DNA of 64,000 bases from Oceanobacillus profundus (lineage in GTDB: Bacteria; Bacillota; Bacilli; Bacillales; Amphibacillaceae), in NCBI RefSeq assembly GCF_003515705.1, contig NZ_QWEH01000001.1:496001-560000 (forward strand). Direction: 5' to 3'. Below the pieces are notes generated by a model that worked only from the letters and a program-made list of their open reading frames with translations, made no database searches and was not told the origin of the DNA. Position numbers and translations under genes: made by a program. Shown here one piece after another: positions 46,907 to 56,541 of this stretch; positions within the stretch are counted from its first letter, which is position 1; each line of letters opens with the position of its first letter.

Positions 46907-48010
46907 ATGCAGACAACTCTATATTTAAATATCCCAACAATAGGGATTACAGGAAGTTTTGGAAAAACAACGGTTAAAGAAATTACAGCAGCAATCTTGT
47001 CAGTAAAATATGAAACATATAAGTCACCTAAGAATTTTAACTTGGTGGATCAGACGAAGAAACATGTTAAAAACATTAATGATGAGCACGAAGTCGTTGT
47101 TATAGAGATGGCAATGAGTAAAAAAAATAGAGGGAAACGCCAGTGTACTGTTATCCAACCCAATATTGGAGTAATAACAGCAGTAGGACATGCTCACTTT
47201 GAGCGTTTTTCTTCTATAAAGGATGTAGCATTGTCGAAGTCAGAAATGATGAAGTACATGAAACCAGAAGGAACGCTATATTTAAGTAATGATGATGAAA
47301 ATTCTAAGTTAGTCGATACACAGTATTTTCCTGGTGAAATTATAAAGGTAGGATTGTCAGAAGGGTCGGATTACAGGGCCACTAACATTAGGTTCAATAA
47401 AAAGGGTATGGAATTTGAGGTTGTTCTGAATGGTAAGAGTGAAGCCATGTTTGTACCGCTTCTAGGTGAGCACAGTGTAGTGAATTCCTTATTTGCTATT
47501 GGAATAGCTGATAAGCTGGGTCTTACTCCAGATGAAATAAGAGAAGGTCTGGGAAGGGTAGAACTTCCACGTGGTAGATTAACATTAGATTATTTAGAAG
47601 GAAATCGTACGCTTATTGATGATTCTTATAATGCCAACCCTGTTTCAATGGTTTCCGGATTAAAGGTACTCAATGAGTATATTGACAGTCCTAATAAAAT
47701 TGCGTTATTAGGTGATATGGCAGAAATGGGGTCCTACACCCGAGAAGGCCATGAAAAAGTTGGTAAGTCATTGATAGACTTCACTTTAGATAAAGTTTTC
47801 TTATATGGTGACAGCAGTAAATGGATATTAAAAAAAGCAGAAGAAACAGGATTCCCGAAAGAGAAATTATTCCACTTTGATGACATAGAGAGTTTAATTG
47901 AGGAAATCGAGAAGTCATACAGTGCAGATACTGCATTACTAGTTAAAGCCTCTAGAGCTACAAAGCTTGATCAAGTAGTTAAGCACTTATTGTCTAAGTA
48001 TAGTATTTAA
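46907..48010 (+). CDS. MurF-like Mur ligase lacking the N-terminal domain
   Basis: Encodes 367 residues from the ATG at 46907; the purine-rich site (AAAGGAAGGG) is 14 bases away, so the start is less certain. The ATP-binding P-loop GITGSFGKTTVKE occurs at residues 12-24, immediately at the N-terminus; later motifs are VGHAHFERF, the MurF hallmark DDSYNANPVSM near 242 and LGDMAEMG near 265. MurF proper has about 450 residues, the first 80-90 forming the UDP-MurNAc-peptide binding domain, which is absent. It should still activate a carboxylate and add an amino acid or dipeptide, but to another acceptor. Adjacent ATP-grasp genes recall a split cyanophycin synthetase. Confidence 0.83.
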   Translation: MQTTLYLNIPTIGITGSFGKTTVKEITAAILSVKYETYKSPKNFNLVDQTKKHVKNINDEHEVVVIEMAMSKKNRGKRQCTVIQPNIGVITAVGHAHFERFSSIKDVALSKSEMMKYMKPEGTLYLSNDDENSKLVDTQYFPGEIIKVGLSEGSDYRATNIRFNKKGMEFEVVLNGKSEAMFVPLLGEHSVVNSLFAIGIADKLGLTPDEIREGLGRVELPRGRLTLDYLEGNRTLIDDSYNANPVSMVSGLKVLNEYIDSPNKIALLGDMAEMGSYTREGHEKVGKSLIDFTLDKVFLYGDSSKWILKKAEETGFPKEKLFHFDDIESLIEEIEKSYSADTALLVKASRATKLDQVVKHLLSKYSI

Positions 48011-48298
48011 TTTAAATTGTTTGCAGCATTTTTCCAACACACAGCTCTTTATAATCAAGCTTCTTTTTATCGCAGTTCATCCATTGTATAGAAGTGTTCC
48101 AGTTAGCAATAAAATTGAGGGTTGAAAGCCTCATGCCCTCATTATATCGCTAAACAGGCGGTACCAGAGGGATTCACCACTAAATTAGTGATGATCACCA
48201 AACATTCATTGTAGTAATTACCGAAAAAAGTCATGTGGTATACAACAAGCAGGTAATAAATTTGAAGTTTATTAAATTACAAGAGGTAGGTTAGACGT
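48011..48298. other. Gap between the MurF-like gene and ddl, no gene seen
   Basis: This 288-base stretch has no open frame with a ribosome binding site and no strong terminator. It may hold a promoter for ddl and the hydrolase genes, since spacing elsewhere in the block is short. Confidence 0.4.
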
Positions 48299-49237
48299 AT
48301 GAAAGTATTAGTTATATATGGTGGAGAATCAAGTGAGCGAGAAGTATCTTTAAAGACAGGACAAGGTGTACATGACGCTTTAAAGAGAAAAGGATATAAC
48401 ACGGAGCTGTTTGATTATAGCAGAGAGCGGATTCTAGGATTAGTAGATGAAATAAATAAGACGGATGTTATCTATATAGCACTCCATGGTAAGGACGGAG
48501 AGGATGGAAAACTCCAGGCACTCATTCACTTATTGAATAAACCATATGTAGGATCAGATTTATCAGCTTCAAGTTTGGCTATGAATAAGTTTCTTACAAA
48601 ACAAGTGGTGAGTACGGTTGGTATACCTACCGCGAAAAGTATAAAAATCTCAAATGATGATAATATCACTGAAAAGATAAGTGGTATCGTTCATGATTTT
48701 ACTTTCCCTTTGATTGTCAAACCAAATAGAGAAGGCTCGAGCTTTGGCTTTTCGCTGGTAAAGCATTCATCGGAATTGGAAGAGGCAATTGGTACTGCAC
48801 TTCGTTATGATAATGAAATCTTAGTAGAAGATTACCTCAAAGGCAGAGAGTTTACTGTTTCTGTTATTGAGAAAGATGGGGAAACTGTGGCGCTCCCAGT
48901 CATAGAAATTATCCCGAAGAATGAGTATTATGATTATGAATCTAAATATTCAAAAGGCGGAAGTCTTCACGTTTGTCCTGCAGAAATAAGTGAAACGCTG
49001 GAACAAGAAATGAAAGATTATGCTGTACGTGCCTATCGTTTAATTGGTTGTAAGGACTATTCTAGAGTTGACTTTATTGTTGATGAAACTAGAGGTGCTT
49101 TCTTACTGGAAGTAAATACCTTGCCAGGTATGACTCCAACAAGTCTCCTTCCAGATTCGGCCAAAGAATTTGGATATGATTATGACACCTTAGTAGAGCA
49201 TTTGATAAAATTAGCGATGAGTAATCAAACAAAATAA
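48299..49237 (+). CDS. ddl: D-alanine-D-alanine ligase family protein
   Basis: Encodes 312 residues, somewhat shorter than the roughly 355-residue main Ddl of many Bacillus. It has GGESSEREVSLKTG at the N-terminus, LHGKDGEDG, the ATP-grasp KPNREGSSFGFSLV near residue 140, the omega-loop YYDYESKYSKGG with the Tyr typical of D-Ala-D-Ala (not D-lactate) ligases, and EVNTLPGMTPTSLLP. It makes a D-amino-acid dipeptide, the MurF substrate. Next to a MurF-like gene and a racemase, it is probably dedicated to this locus, possibly with altered second-residue specificity. The housekeeping ddl would lie elsewhere. Confidence 0.88.
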   Translation: MKVLVIYGGESSEREVSLKTGQGVHDALKRKGYNTELFDYSRERILGLVDEINKTDVIYIALHGKDGEDGKLQALIHLLNKPYVGSDLSASSLAMNKFLTKQVVSTVGIPTAKSIKISNDDNITEKISGIVHDFTFPLIVKPNREGSSFGFSLVKHSSELEEAIGTALRYDNEILVEDYLKGREFTVSVIEKDGETVALPVIEIIPKNEYYDYESKYSKGGSLHVCPAEISETLEQEMKDYAVRAYRLIGCKDYSRVDFIVDETRGAFLLEVNTLPGMTPTSLLPDSAKEFGYDYDTLVEHLIKLAMSNQTK

Positions 49238-49269
49238 TAAAGACAAAGACAGTATTAGGGAGTCGGAAA

Positions 49270-52200
49270 ATGAAAAAGTATATACATGCAGCAGCATTGC
49301 TTCTTTTGTTTCTTGCCATTCCAGTTGAAGGTATAAATGCCGAAACTTCGAATGAGCCGGCGGGAACTCAAGAGAATGCATTAGTGGGAAAGGAAGCGTT
49401 GCATAAGCTTGGGTTCTATCATGTAAATATAGACGATGCTTCTGGGGGAGAACTGCAATCTGCAATCAAAGAGTTTCAATTGTATCACGGGTTATCGAAT
49501 TCCGGAATGGTAGATGAGGAAACAGAGATGAAGATTGAGTCCGAATTACAGGAATCTTACTTTTTCGGTGATAGTGATCCAGAAATTTTAGAACTTCAAC
49601 AAACTCTAATTACGTTAGGTTATGGAGAGTGGGAACCGTCTACTGAATTTGAACTTTCCACAGAGGGAGCCGTTCTCGCATTTCAAGAGGACCATACAGA
49701 TTTAATAGTGACTGGGGTACTCGATACAAAAACACAATTAAAAATTAAGTTAGAAATTGAAAAAATAAAAGAGGCTGCAGCGCCATCAGAACCTGAAGTA
49801 GAGGGTGAATCAGCTGCAGACTCGGTAGAATCAGCAGAAGAAACAACTGCAAATAAAGATTCCAAAAAACAGGAAGAAACTTCAGGAGCAGCTGTAGAAG
49901 AAACAAGAGCAACTGCAGCTTCTGAGTTAATGGCAGAACCGGAAAACACACTACAGAGAGGTATGCGTTCCCAGGCAGTTAAGGAACTTCAAGAAAACTT
50001 AGTGCGTCTAGGGTTCGGAGATTGGGATACAACTACCTATTTCGGATCAACAACTGAAGGTGCAGTTAAAGACTTCCAAAGCTATCATGGTTTAACTGTA
50101 AATGGAATCTATGATACTAATACGCAGGAAAAGCTAGAGTTCGAATTATTGAATACCTACTTTTACGGTAACAGGAGTACAGAAATCTTAGACCTCCAAG
50201 ACCGTTTAATCATGTTAGGTTATGGAAATTGGAATCCGACCGTCCGATTCGGTCCGACCACAGAAAATGCTGTTCTCGCATTTCAAGAATCTTACTCCGA
50301 CTTAAAAGTTACTGGAGTGCTTGACACAAAAACACAGGCTAAATTGAAACTGGAAACAGAAGTACTGAAAAAGGGTTTGCGCTCTGATGAAGTAAAAGAA
50401 CTCCAAGAGAATTTAATTCGTCTAGGATTTGGAAACTGGAATCCTACAACCTATTTTGGCTCCACCACAGAAAGTGCACTCAAGGACTTCCAGGAGTATC
50501 ACGTACTGTCTGTGACCGGTACTTTCGATGAAGCCACAGAGAACAAACTAGAGTCCGAATTACAAGACTCCTATTTTTACGGTGATAGAGACAATGAAAT
50601 CATCGAAATTCAAAATCGTTTAATCATGCTGGGCTTTGGAAATTGGGATCCGACCGTTCGGTTTGGGCCAACTACTGAAAGAGCAATCCTAACGTTTCAA
50701 GAGTATTACGCAGACTTAAAAGTCACCGGTGTAATAGACACAAAAACACAAGCAAAATTGAAGCAAGAAACAGAAGACTTACTACATAAAGGTGTACGTT
50801 CAGATGCGGTGAAAGAACTTCAACAGGAGTTGATTCGTTTAGGTTTTGGAAATTGGAACCCAACAACTTACTTTGGTTCTACAACCGAAAAGGCTGTTAA
50901 AGCATTTCAAAAATATTATGGCTTAAACGTAAATGGAATCTTCAATAGGATAACGCAAGACAGATTAGAGGAAATTGGAAGTTTGCCTTTAGGTCCGGGT
51001 CTAAAGAGGCCGGATGTTAAAAATTATCAGGAAACATTGATGCAGCTGGGCTTTGCTACCTGGACAAATGCGACAGAGTGCTTTTGCGCAAAAACGGAAA
51101 AAGCGACTAAAGAATTTCAGAAATATCATGGTCTGCCGGTTACTGGAATTGTAGATGAAAATACAGAGAAAAAGCTAGAGTCCGAGTTACGAGATTCCTA
51201 TTTTTACGATGATCGGGATGCGGAAATCGTTGAGCTTCAAAACCGTCTAATTGCTTTAGGGTTCGGAAGTTGGAATCCAACTGTTCGATTTGGACCTACG
51301 ACTGAGAGAGCAGTGATAGCATTTCAAAAGTACTATTCCGGTTTAAAGGTTACTGGAGTACTTGATACAAAAACGCAAGAAAGAATAAAGTTTGAAACAG
51401 AAAATGTTTTACACAAAGGCGTCCGTTCAAATGCAGTTAAAGAACTGCAAGAGAATTTAATACGTTTAGGATTTGGAAGTTGGAATCCAACTAATTATTA
51501 TGGATCTACGACTGAAGGTGCCGTAGAACGATTCCAAAAGCATTACAGTTTAAATGTAAATGGAATCTATGATACTATAACAGAAGAAAAGCTAGAGGGA
51601 GTTTTAAACAGTCCTTATCAATACGGTAAAACTAGCAGCAACATTCGTGTTCTTCAAGAACAATTAATTAATCTCGGCTTTGGCAATTGGAATCCAACGA
51701 ATTTTTTTGGAACTATAACTGAAGGGGCAGTAAAATCATTTCAAAAACAACATGGCCTGCCTGTCAGTGGTATAGCAGATGAAATTACGTTAAGAGAAAT
51801 CGAAAAGGCAGTCAAAAATAAGGTAGTAAAAATATTTCTAGACCCAGGACACGGTGGTTCGGATCCAGGGGGATCTGCATATGGTCTTCAAGAAAAGACA
51901 GTTGTGCTTGATATAGCATTAAAAACGAGAGCTATATTAACGAATAACTATCGGGGAATAGAAGTGAAATTATCCAGAACCAATGATAGATTCATTCCAT
52001 TGAATGAAAGAACGGATATGGCAAACGAATGGGGTGCAGACTACTTCGTGAGTTTCCATACTAATGCCTTCAACGGAAGTGCAAGAGGGTTTGAAACGTT
52101 TATTTACAATGGAAGTGTATCGAATGAAACAAAACAAAGACAAAGAGATATTCACAATTACTTAATTAATAGAATTAATGTGAGTGATAGGGGAATACAA

Positions 52201-52374
52201 AGAGCTAATTTCCATGTATTAAGGGAAACTAACATGCCGTCCATATTATTAGAATATATGTTTATAGATAATATTGCAGAAAACCATCTATTAAAAAGTG
52301 CTAGTTACCGAACATCACTTGCACAATATACTGCTGATGCCATAGCACGTTCATATGGTTTAAAACGAAAGTAA
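49270..52374 (+). CDS. N-acetylmuramoyl-L-alanine amidase with eleven peptidoglycan-binding repeats
   Basis: Encodes 1034 residues. A signal peptide (1-24, ending EGINA) is followed by two PG_binding_1 units, an acidic Ala/Glu/Ser linker (about 175-225), nine further units of about 60-75 residues (marked by phrases such as LIRLGFGNWNPTTYFG and TGVLDTKTQAKL), and a C-terminal Amidase_3 domain (about 855-1034) with FLDPGHGGSDPG, a distal zinc-binding His in SFHTNAFNGSARGFE and the catalytic Glu in ILLEYMFIDN. It cuts the MurNAc-L-Ala bond. The repeats should bind wall glycan or the neighbouring polymer. It is 32 bases after ddl and paralogous to the next gene in everything but the catalytic domain. 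Confidence 0.92.
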   Translation: MKKYIHAAALLLLFLAIPVEGINAETSNEPAGTQENALVGKEALHKLGFYHVNIDDASGGELQSAIKEFQLYHGLSNSGMVDEETEMKIESELQESYFFGDSDPEILELQQTLITLGYGEWEPSTEFELSTEGAVLAFQEDHTDLIVTGVLDTKTQLKIKLEIEKIKEAAAPSEPEVEGESAADSVESAEETTANKDSKKQEETSGAAVEETRATAASELMAEPENTLQRGMRSQAVKELQENLVRLGFGDWDTTTYFGSTTEGAVKDFQSYHGLTVNGIYDTNTQEKLEFELLNTYFYGNRSTEILDLQDRLIMLGYGNWNPTVRFGPTTENAVLAFQESYSDLKVTGVLDTKTQAKLKLETEVLKKGLRSDEVKELQENLIRLGFGNWNPTTYFGSTTESALKDFQEYHVLSVTGTFDEATENKLESELQDSYFYGDRDNEIIEIQNRLIMLGFGNWDPTVRFGPTTERAILTFQEYYADLKVTGVIDTKTQAKLKQETEDLLHKGVRSDAVKELQQELIRLGFGNWNPTTYFGSTTEKAVKAFQKYYGLNVNGIFNRITQDRLEEIGSLPLGPGLKRPDVKNYQETLMQLGFATWTNATECFCAKTEKATKEFQKYHGLPVTGIVDENTEKKLESELRDSYFYDDRDAEIVELQNRLIALGFGSWNPTVRFGPTTERAVIAFQKYYSGLKVTGVLDTKTQERIKFETENVLHKGVRSNAVKELQENLIRLGFGSWNPTNYYGSTTEGAVERFQKHYSLNVNGIYDTITEEKLEGVLNSPYQYGKTSSNIRVLQEQLINLGFGNWNPTNFFGTITEGAVKSFQKQHGLPVSGIADEITLREIEKAVKNKVVKIFLDPGHGGSDPGGSAYGLQEKTVVLDIALKTRAILTNNYRGIEVKLSRTNDRFIPLNERTDMANEWGADYFVSFHTNAFNGSARGFETFIYNGSVSNETKQRQRDIHNYLINRINVSDRGIQRANFHVLRETNMPSILLEYMFIDNIAENHLLKSASYRTSLAQYTADAIARSYGLKRK

Positions 52375-52387
52375 ATAGTATAAATTT

Positions 52388-52426
52388 AGCCGTATCCCTT
52401 CAAAGGTGATACGGCTGTTTGTTTGC
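52388..52426 (+). terminator. Intrinsic terminator of the amidase gene
   Basis: AGCCGTATC and GATACGGCT form a 9-bp stem with an 11-base loop, followed by GTTTGTTTG. Confidence 0.75.
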
Positions 52427-52554
52427 TAAGTATTTTGACTAAAAGAATAGACTTTTCAAAGGCGATGATAATTTTTCATATTTTTCCTTGAAACCAAGTA
52501 GTCGACGGCCGATAATATTAATGTGAAAGAAATAATAAAATAAGGAGATGGAAA

Positions 52555-55500
52555 ATGGGGAAATATGCAAGTGTAGTGCTGTCTTTTCTATTGTTTTTAT
52601 TAATTCCAGTTGGAGCTATGAATGCTGAGTCTACGAATGAACCAGCTAAAGCACTAGAAGATGTATTAATATTAAAAGACGAATTACATAAGCTAGGGTT
52701 CTATCATGGTAATCTAGACGATGTTCTTGAAGAAGATTTACAAACTGCTATAGAGCTATTTCAAGAGTATCATAGATTACCAGCTACTGGAATTGTAGAT
52801 GAGGATACAGCGAAGAGATTAGAGTCCGAATTACAAGAATCCTACTTTTATGGTGACCGGGATGCAGAAATTGTAGAAATCCAACAAGATCTAATGAGCT
52901 TAGGGTTTGGAGAGTGGGTCCCTTCTGATGAATTTGAATCTTCCACAGAGGAAGCAGTTCTTGCATTTCAGGAGTACCATTCTGATTTAAAAGTTACTGG
53001 GGTACTTGATACAAAAACTCAAGCTAAAATTAAATTAGAAACAGAGAAGGCAGAGCAAACAGACGTGGGAGAAACAAAGCCGGAGGAACAGGAAGAACCA
53101 GTAGAAACTCCCGAATTAGATGAGCAGGAAGAATCAGTAGAAACTTCAGGAGCAGCTGTACAAGAAGCAAGAGCAACTGCAGATTTTGTGTTAATGGCAG
53201 AAACGGAAGACACACTACAAAGAGGTATGCGTTCCGATGCAGTTAAGGAACTTCAAGAAAATTTAATACGTCTAGGGTTTGGAAATTGGAAAACAACTAC
53301 CTATTTCGGTTCTACAACTGAAGATGCGGTTGAAGACTTCCAAAGCTATCATGGTTTAAATGTAAATGGAACCTATGATACCAATACGCAGGAAAAGCTA
53401 GAGTCTGAATTACAGAATACCTACTTTTACGGTAATAGGAGTTCAGAAATTTTAGAACTTCAAAACCATTTAATCATGTTAGGTTATGGAAATTGGAATC
53501 CGACCGTCCGATTCGGTCCGACCACAGAGAGTGCTGTTCTAGCATTTCAAGAAACTTACTCCGATTTAAAAGTTACTGGAGTGCTTGATACGAAGACACA
53601 AGCAAAACTGAAACAGGAAACAGAAGTACTGAAAAAAGGTTTGCGTTCTGATGAAGTGAAAGAACTTCAAGAGAATTTAATTCGTTTAGGATTCGGAAAT
53701 TGGAATCCAACAACCTATTTTGGCTCCACGACAGAAGGTGCACTCATGGACTTCCAGGAGTATCATGGACTGTCTGTGAACGGAACTTTCGATAAAAATA
53801 CGGAGAGAAAGCTAGAGTCTGAATTACAAGTATCTTATTTTTACGGTGATAGAGATTCAGAGATTGTAGAACTACAATATCATTTAATCATGCTAGGTTT
53901 TGGAAACTGGGATCCGACCGTCCGATTTGGACCAACCACCGAAAAAGCAGTTATTGCATTTCAGAATACCTACTCTGGCTTGAAAGTTACTGGAGTGCTT
54001 GACTCAAAAACGCAAGCAAAATTAAGACTTGAAACAGAGGGGTTACTACAAAAGGGTATGCGTTCAGATGCCGTTAAAGAACTTCAACAGGAGTTAATCC
54101 GTCTAGGATTTGGAAACTGGAACCCAACAACCTACTATGGTTCTACAACGGAACGTGCAGTTAAAGACTTCCAGAAATATTATGATTTAAACGTAAATGG
54201 AGTCTATAACAAGAGAACGAAGGAGAAGCTAGAGGAAGTTGGGAAGTTACCTTTAGGCCCAGGTTTAAAGAGACCAGATGTCAAAACCTATCAGGAAAAA
54301 CTGATGCGTTTAGGCTTTGCGACATGGACAAATGCTACAGATTGTTTCTGTACACAGACGACAAATGCAACTAGAGAATTTCAAGTGTATCACGGGCTGC
54401 CGGATACCGGTGTTGTAGACGAAAGTACAGAGAAAAAGCTAGAGTTGGAATTACAGCAGTCCTACTTTTACGATGATCGGAATACAAAAATCCTAGAACT
54501 CCAACATCATTTAATTACGTTAGGTTTTGGAAATTGGGATCCGACCGTCCGATTTGGGCCTACGACTGAGAGAGCAGTTCAAGCATTCCAAGAGTACTAC
54601 CCAGGCCTAAAAGTTACTGGAGTACTAGATACAAAAACACAAGCAAGATTAAAGTCTGAAGTTAAAAATTCATTGCAAAAAGAAATGCGTTCTGAAGCGG
54701 TGAAAGAACTTCAACAGAATTTAATACGTCTAGGTTTCGGAAGTTGGAGCCCCACGACTTATTATGGACCTACAACTGAGAATGCGGTCAAAGACTTTCA
54801 AAAATATTTTAGCTTAAATGTAAATGGAATTTTTGACACGAGAACCCAGGAGAAACTGGAGGAAGTTCTAACTAGCCCATATCAATATGGAAATACTAGT
54901 AATGAAATCCGTGTTCTTCAAGAAGACTTAATTGAACTAGGCTTTGGAAATTGGAATCCAACCACATTTTTTGGCAGCAAGACGGAAGAGGCTGTAAGAT
55001 CATTTCAAGAACATTTTGGTCTTCCTGTCAGTGGAATAGCTGAAGAGGTTACGTTATCCAGAATAGCTAGTGCAATTAATGGAATTGATTACACAAGTTA
55101 TGACATATCACTTAACCAAGCAGTACAACTCCAGCTTCAATTGACAAATCCGCCACCTCAAACAGACAAGCATTATGCGTATGTTTCTAAAGCATATATC
55201 GAAAATAATAAGGTCACTGCAGATGTTTTAAATGTAAGAACAGGTGCCGGGACTGCTTATAAGGTAATAGGACAGCTTAGCGGCGGAACGAGTGTAAAGA
55301 TATTAGAAGAAGTAAATGGCTGGTATCGAATTGAATTTAGAAGTTCAGAATTTGTTAATGCTAGTAAAGAAGATGTTCTGTACTACCTGGATCCAACAAA
55401 CTTCTTGGATGACGCTCAACAGAGGTTTCAATTCCTTAATCTTGCAAGAGTAAGCGGTGCCTCAGCTACATTGCTGAATGACTACCTTCGAGGCAAAGGC

Positions 55501-56028
55501 ATTCTTAGAGGACATGGACAAACTTTCATTGAAGCTAGTCTTCTGCATGGTGTAAACGATATTTACTTGCTATCCCATGCGCTATTGGAAACGGGCCATG
55601 GACAATCTGAATTAGCTAATGGTGTGGAAGTTGGTAAGGATAAAAATGGTAAACTAGTCCTTGTCACATCTAGTAACAGAAAAAACTTAACAGATATTAA
55701 AACCACATACAATATGTTTGGTATAGGGGCTAATGATGGAGTAGCTCTTCGAAACGGAGCAATTCGTGCATATGAAGAGGGATGGTTCTCTCCAAGAGAA
55801 GCAATAATTGGCGGAGCCGGATTCATAGGCAATAATTATGTAAAAGCGGGACAGAATACATTATACAAAATGCGTTGGAATCCAGCAGCGATGGCACTGA
55901 ATAATAAAGCGAGTCATCAATATGCAACCGATGTTGGCTGGGCGTCGAAGCAGACAAGAATTATGTATAATTTATATCAAGAAATAGGGATTAACACTTT
56001 TTATTTGGATATTCCGGAATATAAATAA
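52555..56028 (+). CDS. N-acetylglucosaminidase with eleven peptidoglycan-binding repeats and SH3b domain
   Basis: Encodes 1157 residues; AAGGAGATGG precedes the ATG. Signal peptide (1-24), two PG_binding_1 units, an acidic linker rich in Glu and Pro (about 165-215), nine more units closely matching the amidase paralogue, then an SH3b domain (about 870-935, VLNVRTGAGTAYKVIG and GWYRIEF), and a glucosaminidase domain (about 960-1157) with ASLLHGVNDIYLLSHALLETG, YNMFGIGAND and a C-terminal QTRIMYNLYQEI helix. The Glu in HALLETG is the likely catalytic acid. It cleaves the glycan backbone of peptidoglycan. With the amidase it gives two different cutting activities on the same long binding scaffold. 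Confidence 0.92.
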   Translation: MGKYASVVLSFLLFLLIPVGAMNAESTNEPAKALEDVLILKDELHKLGFYHGNLDDVLEEDLQTAIELFQEYHRLPATGIVDEDTAKRLESELQESYFYGDRDAEIVEIQQDLMSLGFGEWVPSDEFESSTEEAVLAFQEYHSDLKVTGVLDTKTQAKIKLETEKAEQTDVGETKPEEQEEPVETPELDEQEESVETSGAAVQEARATADFVLMAETEDTLQRGMRSDAVKELQENLIRLGFGNWKTTTYFGSTTEDAVEDFQSYHGLNVNGTYDTNTQEKLESELQNTYFYGNRSSEILELQNHLIMLGYGNWNPTVRFGPTTESAVLAFQETYSDLKVTGVLDTKTQAKLKQETEVLKKGLRSDEVKELQENLIRLGFGNWNPTTYFGSTTEGALMDFQEYHGLSVNGTFDKNTERKLESELQVSYFYGDRDSEIVELQYHLIMLGFGNWDPTVRFGPTTEKAVIAFQNTYSGLKVTGVLDSKTQAKLRLETEGLLQKGMRSDAVKELQQELIRLGFGNWNPTTYYGSTTERAVKDFQKYYDLNVNGVYNKRTKEKLEEVGKLPLGPGLKRPDVKTYQEKLMRLGFATWTNATDCFCTQTTNATREFQVYHGLPDTGVVDESTEKKLELELQQSYFYDDRNTKILELQHHLITLGFGNWDPTVRFGPTTERAVQAFQEYYPGLKVTGVLDTKTQARLKSEVKNSLQKEMRSEAVKELQQNLIRLGFGSWSPTTYYGPTTENAVKDFQKYFSLNVNGIFDTRTQEKLEEVLTSPYQYGNTSNEIRVLQEDLIELGFGNWNPTTFFGSKTEEAVRSFQEHFGLPVSGIAEEVTLSRIASAINGIDYTSYDISLNQAVQLQLQLTNPPPQTDKHYAYVSKAYIENNKVTADVLNVRTGAGTAYKVIGQLSGGTSVKILEEVNGWYRIEFRSSEFVNASKEDVLYYLDPTNFLDDAQQRFQFLNLARVSGASATLLNDYLRGKGILRGHGQTFIEASLLHGVNDIYLLSHALLETGHGQSELANGVEVGKDKNGKLVLVTSSNRKNLTDIKTTYNMFGIGANDGVALRNGAIRAYEEGWFSPREAIIGGAGFIGNNYVKAGQNTLYKMRWNPAAMALNNKASHQYATDVGWASKQTRIMYNLYQEIGINTFYLDIPEYK

Positions 56029-56040
56029 TTTGAAATAAGA

Positions 56041-56082
56041 AAGTATCTAATCTCATCAATAATAGATTAGATGCTTTTTTTT
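56041..56082 (+). terminator. Intrinsic terminator of the glucosaminidase gene
   Basis: AAGTATCTAATCT pairs with AGATTAGATGCTT (one T-G pair), followed by eight T. The arms are nearly the same as those of the terminator at 58642. Confidence 0.9.
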
Positions 56083-56541
56083 GCGTGCGTCCACGATGGT
56101 CTATAACTAGCTTGATAACATCTTCTTTTTATGCGGTGGTACTTGATGTTTATAAATACTATTAAACTCAACCATCAGTATTGTGATAAATAATCACTTA
56201 TTCTATTAGATGTTCCAAAATGAATCATAGCTGCTTCAATTGCAAGGCTTTTATAACAAGTTGTTTAGATTGAATCCGTAAATATGGTTTGAGAGTGTTT
56301 TTTCGTAAACTGGAACTTTTTTAAGGACCTTCCAGTTGTGATTGTTACATTTCTGTTATTCATAATTGGGCTATCATTTCATGTTTGTACGAGAAACCAT
56401 TTTATAGATTACTTATAATTATAGATCTCTTATTAAAACTATATATGTAAATTTTTTGCTTTTTCGCCGTTGAGTTTTTAGTTTAAAAACTCATATAGCT
56501 GTCACTACTAGGTAAAAACTATTAATATACCTAGGATCTTA
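56083..56541. other. Non-coding gap before the IS remnant
   Basis: About 460 bases of AT-rich sequence with no gene and no structure that I can support. It may include the left flank of the decayed ISL3 element, but I could not find a convincing terminal inverted repeat. Confidence 0.4.

Noticed and set aside
48150-48180. GCGGTACC element as a T-box antiterminator before ddl
   Set aside because: The T-box sequence would be GGTGG-N-ACCGCG; here the order does not match, and neither a specifier stem nor a terminator is visible.
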